Source of the DNA: Citrus sinensis | Taxonomy: Eukaryota > Streptophyta > Magnoliopsida > Sapindales > Rutaceae | DNA: 64,000 bases | Direction of reading: 5' to 3' | NCBI RefSeq assembly: GCF_022201045.2 | Contig: NC_068559.1 | Location: 1,674,001-1,738,000, forward strand | Part shown: positions 1 to 12,149 of the stretch, piece after piece | Layout of the letters: the number at the start of each line of letters is the position of its first letter | Position numbering within the stretch: position 1 is the stretch's first letter | The notes under the pieces: model-generated | What the model saw: the letters and a program-made list of their open reading frames with translations, nothing else | Database searches by the model: none | What the model was told of the DNA's origin: nothing | Made by a program: the position numbers and the translations under genes

Positions 1-97
1 AAACTTGGTTATTTGTTAAATGAATAGCAATTTGATTGTCGTAATACACATTAATTTGCTCATGTATTAATCCCAAGTTTTCCAGCAAGCCTTATAA

Positions 98-910
98 CTA
101 AATAGCCTTTTTAACAGCCTCTATAATTGTCATGTACTCAGCCTCTATAGTTGACAGTGCAACCGTAGACTGTAGTGTAGACTTCCAACTAATTGGCCCT
201 CCAGCAAAAGTAAATACATATTCGGCGGTTGACTGTCGTTTGTCCAAATCACTAGTATAATCAGAATCGACATACTCGATCACACTTTGACCAAGTGTAT
301 CATCTTGCTCACACAGTAAACTAACATCCACAATCTTCTGAATGTACTGTAGAATCAATTTCACAACTTGCCAATAAACTTTACCAGGACTATGCATATA
401 CTTGTTCACTATACCAACTACATATGAAATGTCGAGCCTTGTACACATCATTGCATATATCAAGCTACCCATTGCATTTGAATACAAAACTTATAACATG
501 TATTCTCGTTCCACATCTATTGAAGGAGATAATTGTGCAGAAAGCTTAAAATGAGAAGCCAACGAGGTACTCATAGATTTTGACTGTTCAATCGTGCGAA
601 ACTGTTGTAATACCTTCATCAAATATTGCTACTAAGATAAGCTGACTTTGCCATGAGCTCTATCTCTACATATCTCTATGCCAAGAGTCTTCTTAGCTTC
701 ACGAAGATCTTTCATCTCAAAGTCTTGATTGAGCTGAGTCTTCAACTTCTCAATCTCATCTTTGCTCTTATATGCTATTAGCATATCATCAACATACAAG
801 AACAAATATATGAAGGATCCCTTTTGTAGCTTGCGAAAATACACACAAGGATCAAATTTATTTCTTGTGTACCTTTGTCGTTTCATAAATCGATCAAATT
901 GCTTAACCAA
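98..910 (-). pseudogene. Copia retrotransposon pol remnant (RT and RNase H), minus strand
   Basis: Read on the minus strand, 910-632 encodes a piece of Ty1/Copia reverse transcriptase with the catalytic motif YVDDM, and 487-98 encodes the Copia RNase H region (SLIYAMMCTRLDIS, a V-D-S-D-Y stretch, then LSTIEAEYM). The two pieces lie in the normal pol order but are joined by about 140 bp with no open frame, so this is a decayed copy. The element continues beyond the left edge of the window. It belongs to the same family as the plus-strand fragment that starts about 915, to which it is joined head to head. No LTR is visible on this side. Confidence 0.85.
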
Positions 911-914
911 ATAC

Positions 915-1473
915 TTTGATACACTTGGTCAAGGTGTGATCGGATACGTCAATTCTAATTATGCTGGTGATTTGGACAAATGACGGTCAACCATCGGATA
1001 TGTATTTACTTTTGCTAGAAGACCAATCAATTGGAAGTCTACACTGTAATCTATAGTTTCACTGTCGACCACAGAGGTCGAGTATATGGCAATTACAGAA
1101 GTTGTTAAAAAAGCTATTTGGTTACAAAGCTTGCTTGAAAACTTAGGATTGGTACAAGAGCACATTAATGTGTATTGCGATAGTCAAAGTGCTATTAGAA
1201 CCAAGTTTATCATGCACGTATGAAGCATATTGACATACGATTTCACTTTGTGCGGGAAATTGTTCACGAGGGAAAGATTCTTCTATAGAAAATCAAGAAT
1301 GCAGATAATCCCACATATATGTTAACTAAGGTGGTGACAGCAATCAAGTTTGAGCATTGTCTAAACTTGATCAATATCTTACAAGTTTGAAAATAGTCGA
1401 AGAAGACAGAGACTGGAGAATGGTTTGTTGATAATCGGCTCAGATTTACTAAATCTTCGCCGATGTGGAGAAT
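915..1473 (+). pseudogene. Copia pol C-terminal remnant, plus strand
   Basis: From about 915 the plus strand encodes the end of a Copia pol: the RNase H stretch with GYVNSNYAGDLDK, an in-frame stop at about 981, then LSTTEVEYMAI and VYCDSQSAI, and finally a tail like ADNPTYMLTKVV before the 3' LTR. Frame breaks show it is dead. It aligns with the minus-strand RNase H copy at 98-487, so the pair forms an inverted duplication with its join near 912. A purine-rich stretch about 1465 just before the LTR may be the old polypurine tract. Confidence 0.8.
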
Positions 1474-1984
1474 TGTTAAAAAGTCAAGCATGCTTGCATG
1501 AGCCAACTAGCATGCAAATTTCAAGCACATAATTGTTGAGCTAGCATGTAGACTTTGAAAAAGTTGGCATTGATTGCCAAATTTTTCCAATTTGGCAAAT
1601 TGAAGCTAAATTGAATATTGTGGTAGGTAAGCATTGCTTGCCTATAAATAGAGAGGAGAGGAAGAGCTTTAAATACTATCTAAATTTGAGAGATCTAAGC
1701 TCATTTCCAAGTGAGTTCTTTTTTTTAAAAGGGCATTTATTTAGATGCTAAAGGAATTTGAGTGTATTGGGATTTTGGATTTTGAGAGTTTTTTCCCACT
1801 TTTGTAAATTCTCATTTGTTAGTAAAATTATCTTTCAATCTTTATCCGTGGACGTAGGTTTTAGGCCAAACCACGTAAAATTATTGTGTCTTTTTCTTTG
1901 CATTTATTTACACCACATTTATATTTCTCCAGAAATTACAGTCACCATAATATTGGTAATTGCTCAACTCGCGCTTTCGCAACA
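1474..1984 (+). repeat. Copia LTR (3' LTR of the remnant above)
   Basis: Directly after the pol tail a segment begins TGTTAAAAAGTC and ends CGCAACA, so it has TG...CA ends of the TGTTA/AACA kind. It contains a TATA-like CTATAAATAGAG at about 1641 and a GTGGACGTAGG block also present in the two LTRs of the element at 11542-18223. It is about 511 bp. No matching 5' LTR and no target duplication could be paired because the element is rearranged. Confidence 0.65.
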
Positions 1985-2323
1985 AATAGGATGTGTTTGA
2001 TCGAAGTTCAAATGTTATGGGTAATAGTGGAATAGTGAAAATATCTTAAGGGACATTACTCCACAACCCTTTTTTAATCAAAATTTTTATGGTGAAAGTA
2101 TTATCTTACTTCATCCATCTCTTTCCATTATCAAAATTTTTTATGATACATGAAATAAACATTGCATTTAACAAACTAAATTATTAAAATAAAAAATAAA
2201 AGGACCGATCCCCATCATGTAAAAATAAAAAGTAAAACTTTAAATCACTTTGAATCTATTAGATTTTTCTTTTTTGGTCAAATGTTAGAAACGCAAACTC
2301 TTGATGATAATAATATGTAAAAA

Positions 2324-2433
2324 TTGAGAATGTTTAAAAACTAAGAGAAAGATAAAATTGATTTAACAAGAAAGAATAAAAAAAATTAAAAGAGAGAAAT
2401 TTTATCTTTCTCTTAGTTTTTAAACATTCTCAA
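2324..2433. repeat. Perfect 36-bp inverted repeat with direct-repeat flanks
   Basis: The arm 2324-2359 is exactly the reverse complement of 2398-2433 (36 of 36 by eye), separated by 38 bp. An A-rich block ending AAAAGAGAGAAATTT occurs just before the right arm (about 2374-2402) and again after it (about 2432-2460), so a direct repeat overlaps the inverted one. Transcribed, it would form a strong stem-loop. The layout suggests a local template-switch or inverted duplication. Confidence 0.85.
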
Positions 2434-2616
2434 TAAAAAAAATTAAAAGAGAGAAATTTGACTATTGTTATAGTAAAAAGAGAAAGTAGGTAATCAATAA
2501 TAATTTTGTGATTTTCAAAAAGTAATGAATTAAAATAATAAGTTAAAGTTGATAATTTTTTAACTAAAAAAATAAGTGTTGAAAGAAAGTTAGTGAGTTA
2601 GAATAACTCGACAATG

Positions 2617-2712
2617 TTACTTATGTATTGGCTGCCTTTTCACCATTCGTTTTAACTGTCATTTTACAGTGGCATATGAATGGTGAAAAGGCAGCCGGTA
2701 ACTAAGTAATTG
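2617..2712. repeat. Small foldback (MITE-like) hairpin
   Basis: The arms GGCTGCCTTTTCACCATTC (2630-2648) and its exact reverse complement (2678-2696) flank a 29-bp loop. The complementarity continues imperfectly outward to TTACTTA at 2617 and TAAGTAA at about 2703-2709. The size and palindromic layout suit a tiny foldback element, but no separate target duplication can be distinguished from the palindrome itself. Confidence 0.6.
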
Positions 2713-3425
2713 TGTTGGTTAAAATGGTTTCATGTAATTACCTAATTTCGAGATTTATCAATATTTTATTTCAGAAAGGAAGCCACTGAAATTCAACAGA
2801 CATTTTTACAAGCATCTGGAAGGCACAATCTAGCTAAACGGCTAAACCCCAAAAAAAGGGGGAAAAAAATTGATTTGGTATTTTCACTAGATTTCTAAAA
2901 TGACCCATTTCATGTCCACAAACGAAAAGCAAACCCTAACAACAACAACCAATTAACAAGTTTAATGAAGATTTTATTTGATTTTTTTTGCTCTGATATT
3001 TTTGCTTATGAGTTTCTAGAATTAACTTCAAAAAGTACATTAATTCCAGCTAGCACCTTAGTTATAGTGCGGGAAACGAACGATTTTTAACTTAAATTAG
3101 CTCAGATTTCCTTGGAGATTATATATATCAACTTCCAACTTGTTTTGATCAGAATCTACTGATTCCTGAAAATTAGTTGTTACAGCATATTAGGAGAGAG
3201 GGGGGAAAAAGAAAAACAAAACTATTTGTTACAACATATTAAAAAACAAAAGAAACAAAACTATCTGTCACGACTAATTCTTTGAAAAATATAATTAAGT
3301 ATTTTTTAAAACAAAAGGTAAGGAAACTGAACAGAAAAATGCCAGTTTGTTTTCCATTTTAGAGATCATCATCACGAAAACGCAAAATTGAACCCCAAAA
3401 ATTCCTATTGATTTTAGCAAATACA

Positions 3426-6390
3426 ATGGCTGTTTTCAATCGGCAGAACTTCAAAACTTTACCAAACAATAAAGATGATAACAATTTCACGACTTGTATA
3501 TCATATACCAACCACACCGTTTTCGGCAAAGGCATTCATCTTCATCAACATAACAGTATACATTCCGCATTGCCTTATTTGATGTTGCAACTCGCTTTGG
3601 CGTTTATCATCTCCAAACTAATCTACTTTCTTCTCAGACCTCTGAAACAACCGAAATTCGTTTGCAATATCTTGGTATGCTTGATTAGTTTAGTTTATTC
3701 TTGAAGCTTTTGATCATTCATTTGTATGTCTTGGTATAACTATTATTATAATTCCTTGGAATGTCGGAGCTCAGACTGGCCAAAACTTTTTAGAGATAAA
3801 TTTTTAGGTTGAAGTTAAAAAGAGCACTAATTTAATTATTGAGACATGGCGTTGCATCACTCAAGTTCCTAGGACACGGTTTATTTAAAAAGTTAACTTT
3901 TTGCTCTCTGGTCTCTTGACAACTCCGCCCTTGATGCTAGATTGGTCGAACTGGTAAAATCTGGACTTTGTTACATGTAAATATAATGTGTTTACGGCTT
4001 CAATTAATTTCTTGTGGCACAGAGTGGAATTACCCTAGGACGGTCAGTCTTAGGCCGAAGCAAGGCATTCGAGGACATAATTTTTCCCGCTAGGGAGATG
4101 ATGGTGGTTAATACATTATCAATAATTGGTGGAATATACTTTGTCTTCATAAATGCCGTAAAAATGGACAAGGATATGATTCTAAGGACAATAAAGAGCA
4201 CATGGAATGTTAGCTTGACAGTTCAGCTTGTTCCTTTAACAATCAGTATCATAATTGCTCGTCTGGTACATGACAACCTACCTAGAATCAGTAAGCCAAC
4301 CGCTTTGTTCTATATTAGTTTTATATCTGCGGAGACTTACTTTGCTGTTACTGCCGATGCCATCAGTGAGCTCAATTTATTAAATTCTGAGTTAGGGCAA
4401 CTTACCATATCTACTGCAGTACTTCATGAGATTCTTGGCTGGTTAAATAATGCCTTGTCACCTTTAGTGAGAGGAGGATTTGCGGCAAAATTTATCAAGT
4501 CCGAGATTAGTTTTCTGGCATTTTTAATTTTCACATTCTTCGTTTTACGGTCAGCAATACAGTGGATTATAAGGACAACACCGGACAGGGAACCAGTGAA
4601 AAAATGTTATATCGTTGCAATACTTATTGGGGCTCTAATAATGGCAGGTGTGGCTGATATCATAGTACTGCAGTAGATATGGGGCACCTTTGGGTTATTC
4701 CAGCCGGACCACCTTTGGGTTCAGCATTGGTGGAGAAAAGTGAAGTCGTCATCAGGAATTTTTTCCTGCCTTTCTTATTTATTCGCATAGGTTTGCTCAC
4801 GGATATATTTTCAATAAAGGATTGGAAGGCATTTGTCTCACTTGGGATGATCCTTGTGGCGGCATACTTAGGTAAGGTTTGGGGGAGTCTTTTGTCCTTG
4901 ATATGGTTTAAAACAAGTACCCGAAATGATCTCTTATTCGGCTGCTTCTTGAACATCAAGGGTATAATTGAGTTGTTGGTATTCTTGCGATGGATAATTT
5001 ACAAGGTCAGTTTGCGATTCTATCCCATTTTGTTATTATCTTTTCTAGTTAAAGTCTACAATAAATAAAATTACTAAAATGGAAGACAGTGTTAATTTCC
5101 CTTTAGAAGCATGGTAGACTTGTCGATGGGTCCCATATTATCTAATTAAATATGATTTTTTCTTCTCTTCCGCAGCCAATAGATGTACAGACATTTAGTA
5201 CGTTGGTGTTGTTTAATTTGGTGTTGACTGCTATTGTGACACCTTTAATTAGCATCTTTTACAAGCCTCGGAAAAGACTTGATAGAATCAGCAAGATTGA
5301 TAATTGCATAAGAACGCTCCAATCAACGTTACCCAACAGTGAATTACGGATACTCTGCTGTATTCACCATGAAGATAATGTCAACGGCATCATCAATCTG
5401 CTTAGAGCATCAAATCCAACCGAAATGAACCCAATATGCGCCTATGCAGTCCACCTGATCGACCTTGTTGGTCGAGCACTACCAGTCATAGTCCCTTACA
5501 ATACCCAAAAGAGAAGATTAGTGGCTAATTCCACAGATCGAATTATGCGAGCCATGACAAGGTACTCAAAAGGCTCTGGTGCTGCGGTAAAAGTTCAACC
5601 CTTCAAAATGATTTCGCCATACAACACAATGCACCAAAGCATTTGCAAGCTTGTTGAAGATAATCTCATCCCTCTAGTCCTACTTCCCTTCCATGAAAAC
5701 GGAGAATTTCAAAGCCGGACAGCCTGCGTGCAAAATTTTAACAAGAATGTCCTTAGTTATGCACCATGCACCGTAGGGATTTTTGTAGATAGAGGCTTGA
5801 CTTACTATCACCCCTCCAATATCTGTTACAATGTTGCAGTTTTCTTCCTAGGCGGGCCTGATGATAGAGAGGCAATGGCATTGGTTTCACGCATATCTAG
5901 CCATCCTGGTATGAGCATTACTATTTTCAGGATTGATTTGTTAGAAAATTCAGTGGAAAGTGAAAATGATAGGTGTCTTGATGATGCTGTGACAAAAGAA
6001 TTCATGGTGGGAAATGTTGGTAACACGCGTGTAGAGTGTCATGAGATGGTAGCAAATGACTCCAAGCAGTTAATGGATGCAATTAAAAAGGAGAAGGATT
6101 TTGAGCTAGTGATTGTTGGTAAACGGCATACGTTTAGCTCGACATTAGAGAAAGAAATGAAGCCTTGGGTTGAGTACGAGGAGCTTGGAATCATTGGTGA
6201 CATGCTTGCTTCTGCAGATTTTGCTGAAGGACACATGATGTCTCTTTTGGTGATACAAAGTGTTGAGAGTATCAAACAAGGGGCCAAAATTACTGCCACC
6301 ATGAGCTTTAAAGGTGAATTAAAAAGGTTGCTTTTCAACTCATCAAATTGTGATAAAGATTATAGGAGATTAGATTATGGGGTAGTTTAA
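3426..6390 (+). pseudogene. CHX-A: cation/H+ exchanger (CPA2/CHX), frameshifted
   Basis: This is a CHX-family monovalent cation/proton antiporter, expected as a multispanning endomembrane or plasma-membrane protein. Exons read as 3426-3674, 4023-5005 and 5176-6390, each with GT-AG borders matching the neighbouring intact copy CHX-B. Exon 1 gives the short N-terminus and first membrane segment. Exon 2 gives the exchanger core (GITLGRSVLG, then LNLLNSELGQL). Exon 3 gives the long C-terminal regulatory tail (STDRIMRAMT, FFLGGPDDREAMAL, EELGIIGDMLASADF). Exon 2 is 983 nt against 984 in CHX-B, and the frame is lost at about 4655-4680, with a TAG at 4674-4676 shortly before the IPAGPPLGSA motif. 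The local alignment fits a 7-nt deletion there. Everything else is open, so the break is young or a sequencing error. It could be annotated elsewhere as two genes. Confidence 0.8.
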
Positions 6391-7837
6391 AAAAGTGATG
6401 CTTGTACAAACGTATGAATTGAACTGATTATGTAGTTTGCAATTTTCTTTCACTTAATTTCCAGTTTTGATTTTTCAAAAAAATGAAAGATTGATAAATA
6501 TTATTACAAGAAGATGATTGAACAAATTGCATCATTCGTACGTTTTAACGCCAAATCAAGTCTTAACACATCTACATTCAGTTTGAAATTACTAAGTACT
6601 AATCAAGTGCTACTTTGTTAGTGATTAAAGTTACTAGAATTAAAAAAAAAAAATTAAAACAGATTACAAGATTTTATTTTATGGGATGGTTTTTGTCGGA
6701 CGATCTAATTTTGTTTTAAAACTTTGGGTACTACATAAACACCATTCTTATCATATGGTAAGAAGGCGTTAATTGAAAACATTGATAAAAAGCGTTAACA
6801 GAACTTTGGGCTTGGAAATAAAATTGAGAATGAGAAATCAACCATCATATATCGTCGACGCTTATTACAGTTAACGGCTACCAGTGGTGGTCAAATTCAA
6901 ATGTGGCCTGTTTCATTTTCTGAAATTTTAATATATAATATACAAGAAACTAAGAACATAGTAAAAGAAAAATACTATAATAACTATCTAGTGCTATCTA
7001 ACATCATATAAAATCTAAAGGGTCCGGTTACGGTGGAACACAGCTAATAAAACACAATCATAACAAAAACTCATTTTTCACTATTTATCACTTTGATCGT
7101 GTAGTTATAAGACCGTGCTCTGCGGTGGAACAACCCCACTATAACCATTGCCGAACCTAAAATATTCTTCCCAATTAAACAAATTTGGACGAAATCAAGA
7201 TCCTCATGGCATATATATTTAACAAGAATCATTGTTATTATAACATGCACATATGACGGTCAACATTATGAAATATGTATTTGGAAGACAAATCTCTTTA
7301 ATTACTTTTTTTTTTTTTTTGGGTCAGTGAATTTGTTGTATAAACGAAATATAATAACAATAAGTCTTATCATATATGCATTAATACCCTTTTGATTTAA
7401 TAGAAGCGGAAAAAACAGAAGCAGATCATTAAACCCAATATTCGAGGATCAAATTTGGTTTGCTTCCCCTTACTTTCTAACTGAATTTATTTGAACAAAT
7501 AAAAAATAAAATTTTTGTTCACCAACCACCTTAATTTGGAAATTAAGCATACATGACACTGTTTTTGAATTAAATTTCAACAACTTCTACCTCATATTCA
7601 TCTTGGAACATCTAACGAAACACACATCATTTTATTTTATTTTGAAACAAAAGAAAACGAATGGGATTACAGAGCTGTAAAGAGACGATACGGTTACATA
7701 ACCATATAACTGTAGCGAAAACAAACCACACCCTCCACACTGTTACAACTCATGCATAAAAAATTTAGGAAAATGAACAGAACAACCAACTTGAAGAGGA
7801 TGAACTAGTTTGGCATTAAAAAATTAATTTAACAGTC
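6391..7837. other. Intergenic region between CHX-A and CHX-B
   Basis: No open frame or repeat with recognisable ends was found. It is AT-rich with homopolymer runs (for example T15 at about 7306). It should contain the 3' end of CHX-A and the promoter of CHX-B. No clear TATA box or motif can be assigned. Confidence 0.5.
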
Positions 7838-10808
7838 ATGGCAACGGTAGTGATTAATCGGAAGAAAATAGAACAGAAACAGGACATATCGAAGAGAAAA
7901 GGGAAAAAGAATCTTACTGATTCGAACCCAAATACAAGATTAATGTCTGCCTCCAATCTCACGAACCATCAGCAAAACTTTCAAAACAGGCTACTTGATA
8001 AGAATTTCAAGACTTGCGTCACATATCACAAGAATCTAGTCGGCGTTAATGCTTTTCCTGTGTTTTTGCTTCAAATTTCTTTGTTCTCTCTCATCTCCCA
8101 ATTACTTCACCTGGTTCTCAAACGTTTGAAGCAACCTAAAGTTGTCTGCAATGTCTTGGTATGCAATCATGCATCTTGTATTCTTCAGTCTCATATGCTA
8201 ATTTTCATCTGCAATTGAATGATTGATTCCTTTTACTTTGGGGGGTTAAACCTCGTTGGAACGAAACTGCTAATTTTATTCGGGAGAATTAAGGTCAGAT
8301 TAGGAGAGAAAATTTTATCCAATCTGCTAATAACCTTTCTTTCCTGTGCAGGCTGGAATTATCTTAGGACCCTCCGTTTTGGGTCATTTCGAAAGATGGA
8401 ACGCGATTTTTCATCCGGAAGAGATGGTATTGGTTAATACAATGTCCATAATAGGCGGAATATACTTCATCTTCATTGTTACATTAAAAATGGACAAAGC
8501 CAGAATCCTGAAGACGGTAAGGAATGGCTGGAGTGTTAGTGTAACCTGCCTCGTTGTCCCTTTCACAATCTCATCTTTTCTTACTAGTCTGCTACATAGC
8601 TACATCCCTGGAGTTAATAAGGGGCCATTCCTTTACTTTTTCAGCGTTACTTTGGCAAAGCCATTTTTTCCTGTTATTGCCCATGCGATGAATGAACTGA
8701 ACCTTCTAACTTCTGAGTTAGGCCAACTTGCCATATCTTGTTCAATACTCAGTGAGCTCCTTTCGTGGATGAATTTGATACTTGCAATGATTTTTAAAGC
8801 GAATAATCACTTACTCAAAACCGAGATTACCTTTTGTGCATTGGCATTTTTCATGTTCTTCATTGTACGGCCAGCAGTGAAATGGATTATAAGGACAACA
8901 CCAGAGGGGAAAGCAGTAAAAGAGATTTACATGGTAGCGATGCTGCTCCTTCCTGGTATTACAGGAGCTTTAAGTGACGCTACAGGATTAAATTTCATGT
9001 CTGGGGCTGTATTGACGGGCCTAGTGGTACCCGCTGGACCGCCTCTAGGATCAGCTGTAGTAAAGAAAAGTGAAATCATAATGGAAAACATTTTTATGCC
9101 TTTCTTTTATATTCACATTGGTCAGCTTTTCAATGTATTCTCAATAACAAATTGGAAGGCATTTGCAATACTTCAGATCATCATTTTAGCTGGCTATTTT
9201 GCGAGGGTGGCTGCAATTTTCTTGTCTTTGATATTCTACAAAATAAGCATTCGAAATGCTATCCTTTTCGGCCTCATTTTGAACATCAAGGGTGTAATTG
9301 AATTGATGTTGCTCACAGAATGGAGAACACACAAGGTCAGATTCTGATCCTAGCTATCTATTACTTTTCCCTTTGTATTTTGTTGCAAAGGCAAGTGAGA
9401 ATTAATACTATTGTTTGGCCACTACTTGTCAACTTAAATTTTTGGGTAAATATATTTCTCAAAGATGGAATAGATTAGAGACAATATCTCCTGTTCTACT
9501 CTTGGTTCGCTTTTGAACTCTTCATCTTTCAGCCCATCTATGAGCTTATATCATAAGTCTTATTTCACTTGAGGGGGTCTGTGAAGACTTGTTTCAAGCA
9601 ATTTCTCTAACATCAATCAAACGCATGGAGTCAGGCTAATTGATTTTCTTCTTGTTGTGTAGTATGTGGATGACCAGACAGTAACAACAATTATGTTGTC
9701 GCACACGGCAGTGACCGCAATTGTAATACCCTTGATAAGTATGTATTACGATCCAAATAGCACAAGACTTCAATCTTCTTGCAAGTTGGAAAAACGTACG
9801 AGAACTGTAGGAACGACATCAATGGATAGCGAATTACGAATCCTTTGTGGGATTCACCATGAAGATAGCATCCACAACATCATCAATCTGCTTAAGGCAC
9901 TCAACCCAACAGAAATGAGCCCAATATGTGCCTATGTAGTCCACCTTGTCGAGCTTGTTGGTCGAGCAGAATCACTTTCAGCGCCTTACGATGCCCAGAG
10001 ACGGAGATTAAAAGAAAATTCCACTGACCGCATTATGCGAGCTGTAACAAATCAGACTAAAAGCTCTTGTGTTTCTCTAACAAGTCAGCCCTTCAAAATA
10101 ATTGCCCCGTACCACACAATGCACGAAAGTATTTGCAAGTTAGCAGAAGATAAATTTGCACCTTTGATTCTAATTCCCTTCCATAAAGGCCTAGAATTTC
10201 AAGAAATTGAAACCTGCTTGCACCAGCTAAACCTTAACATCCAAGCCTATGCACAATGCACTATTGGGATTCTTGTAGATAGTGGGTTGCCTCGCCCTTT
10301 GAGCTCAACTCACTTCTCTTATGATGTTGCAGTCTTCTTTTTAGGAGGAGCTGATGACAGAGAGGTGATGGCGTTGGTTTTGCGCATGGTGGGACATCCT
10401 AGTTTGACCGTTACTGTGTTCAAGATTGACTTTAACGGAAATCAAGCAGAAAATGAATGTGAGAGGCAACTTGATGAGTATGTGATGAATGAATTCAGAG
10501 AAAGAAATGCTGGTAATGCTTGTGTCGTTTGTCGTGAGATGATGGTAAATGACTCTACGGAACTAATGAGTTCAATTCGTTTAATAGAAAACACTTACGA
10601 CCTTGTGATTGTTGGCAAGCAGCGAGGGGTCGGCTCCCCATTTGAGCAAGAAATGAAGCCTTGGCTTGAGTATGCAGAGCTTGGAATTATCGGTGATATG
10701 CTTGCTTCTGCAGATTTTTATGGAGGAACGATGTCTGTTTTGGTCGTACATTGTACTGAAAATCAACTAATAACGATGGATCCTATCAACGCCGAATCAC
10801 CCGCATGA
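7838..10808 (+). CDS. CHX-B: intact cation/H+ antiporter, CHX family (CPA2)
   Basis: Joining exons 7838-8158, 8352-9335 and 9663-10808 at GT-AG sites gives 2451 nt with no stop: an 816-aa protein, the usual CHX length. Residues about 60-105 hold the first membrane segment (FPVFLLQISLF). Residues 108-435 are the Na+/H+ exchanger core, with AGIILGPSVLG, LNLLTSELGQLAIS and VPAGPPLGSAV. Residues 436-816 are the hydrophilic tail, containing STDRIMRAVT, VAVFFLGGADDREVMAL and LGIIGDMLASADF. Family members exchange K+ or Na+ for H+ in pollen, guard-cell or endosomal membranes. In CPA2 proteins the ion-binding pair is usually Asn-Asp after helix 4; here the aligned pair is Ser241-Glu242. Exon 3 starts at an acceptor followed by TATGTGGATG. 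It is the only uninterrupted copy in the cluster. I cannot name an Arabidopsis orthologue; a CHX3/CHX4-like clade is a guess. Confidence 0.88.
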
Positions 10809-11298
10809 TCTCATCTCAGCATGCAAGAATCTCAACGAAAATGAAAAGGCTTGATTAGCATAAGCAACAGCATCAGATCGTGATCTCAAGGATCACCAGA
10901 TATATGTCTAGACAAAGTCTTTGTAGAGCTTCTTGAATATTGCTCCTTATCCATTAATTGTTTGTCATTAGTAAGTGAATATTATTACAATTAGTTGAAG
11001 CATACATAGGCCAAGAAGTGAATGGAAAAGAACTAATGCTCCAATACCCATGACTTTTTCGTTAAAGCAGAGTGTAAATATATAGAATTTTAGCCACCTT
11101 TTATCTATTCATTTTCTTTGGATTATGTAAGACTACGGCCATATCTTCAGTGAGAGAGACGGTCTTGGCTAGTTTAAGCCTTGGGTTTTTCCAATTAGGT
11201 AGACGCATTTTTTATTGTTAGACCAAGAAACTATATTTAAACGGATTATGTTTCCAAAATAAAGGATATCTAGCAGTTATTTTATATATTCAAAAAAG
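10809..11298. other. 3' flank of CHX-B up to the LINE insertion
   Basis: This holds the presumed 3' UTR of CHX-B and a short AT-rich spacer. No gene or repeat is recognised before the target duplication of the LINE fragment at about 11299. Confidence 0.5.
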
Positions 11299-11541
11299 AA
11301 AAAACATGATATTATTATTATTATTATTATTTGTACAATAAGTAGCCCAAACAAGGCTAAGCAATCACTAGGGATCGAGATCCCCAAACCATCATACAAA
11401 AGCCAAGTAGAGATCTCAAGAGGGGGGAACGCAAATATATGAACTCCCAGAGGAAGCTTGAGGGCATGAGAAGCCATAAAATCCGCCGCATTATTTGATT
11501 CTCTATAAACATGGTGCAAAACTACTCGCAAATTACGATCC

Positions 11542-12005
11542 TGTTAAAGTCATGGCTGGCACCGGCCATCCAGATGGGCGGTGCCATGCCATTCAACACG
11601 TCCCGCCATTCTTGATGGTGCCGTGTTGACTTATTATATAAAAAAAAAAAGGAGTCAAAATTTTGGCTATATAAAGAGGGCTTCCCACCCTCATTTTACC
11701 ATCCAATTTGTGAGAGATAACAAGGAGAGAGCTTGAGTGATTTTAAGGGTTTAAAATTATAAATCTCTTGTGAGTCTAGTGAGTGAGAGATTGGGTGTAT
11801 TGGGGTTCTGAGTAGTGAGCCAAAATATTACAATACTTGTAATTCTCATATCACTAGTGAAATATTTTCCTTCTGTCTTCACCCGTGGACGTAGGCTAAA
11901 AGCCGAACCACATAATTTTTTAGTGTCTTCTTTTGTGCTTGTTCTTTATTTTTCTTCCAATTTCATTTTAGTTGTGACCCTTCTTCACCTATCAATTTTC
12001 TAACA
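11542..12005 (+). repeat. 5' LTR of the nested Copia element
   Basis: It begins TGTTAAAGTCATGG and ends TTTTCTAACA, 464 bp. It matches 17769-18223 over its length with scattered differences, including a shared CACCGGCCATC block near the start and GTGGACGTAGGCTAAAAGCC near the end. TATATAAAGAGGGC at about 11669 is a good TATA box for the element's promoter. Confidence 0.9.
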
Positions 12006-12006
12006 G

Positions 12007-12018
12007 TGGTATCAGAGC
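12007..12018 (+). other. Primer-binding site (initiator Met tRNA type)
   Basis: TGGTATCAGAGC follows the 5' LTR after one base. It is the standard plant Copia primer-binding site, complementary to the 3' end of initiator methionine tRNA. Confidence 0.9.
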
Positions 12019-12050
12019 TATTGATTGTATTCTTTAGAGTTGAGGGGTTA

Positions 12051-12149
12051 CTGTTCACGTATACGGTACTGTTCACGTATATGGTATTATTCACGTATAC
12101 GGTACTATTCACATATATGGCATTGTTCATAGATACGGTACTGTTCACG
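12051..12149 (+). repeat. 18-bp tandem repeat array in the Copia leader
   Basis: Five and a half consecutive 18-bp units starting at 12051, 12069, 12087, 12105, 12123 and 12141. The consensus is CTGTTCACGTATACGGTA. The array lies between the primer-binding site and gag. The same unit recurs at 16561-16636 and, in the matching sense orientation, at 30004-30087. Confidence 0.9.

Larger units (their letters stand above)
1985..3425. other. Intergenic region upstream of CHX-A with two foldback sequences
   Basis: No coding sequence recognised. It is AT-rich and holds a perfect 36-bp inverted repeat (2324-2433) and a second hairpin (2617-2712), listed separately. The promoter of the CHX-A copy should lie in the last few hundred bases, but no TATA box could be assigned with confidence. 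Confidence 0.6.

Noticed and set aside
4014-5068. Reading CHX-A as two separate intact genes
   Set aside because: The two pieces together form one CHX exon 2 of 983 nt with the same splice borders as CHX-B; a frameshift explains the split better.
12051-12149. 18-bp array considered as a CRISPR-like repeat-spacer array
   Set aside because: The units are contiguous with no spacers and occur within plant retroelement leaders.
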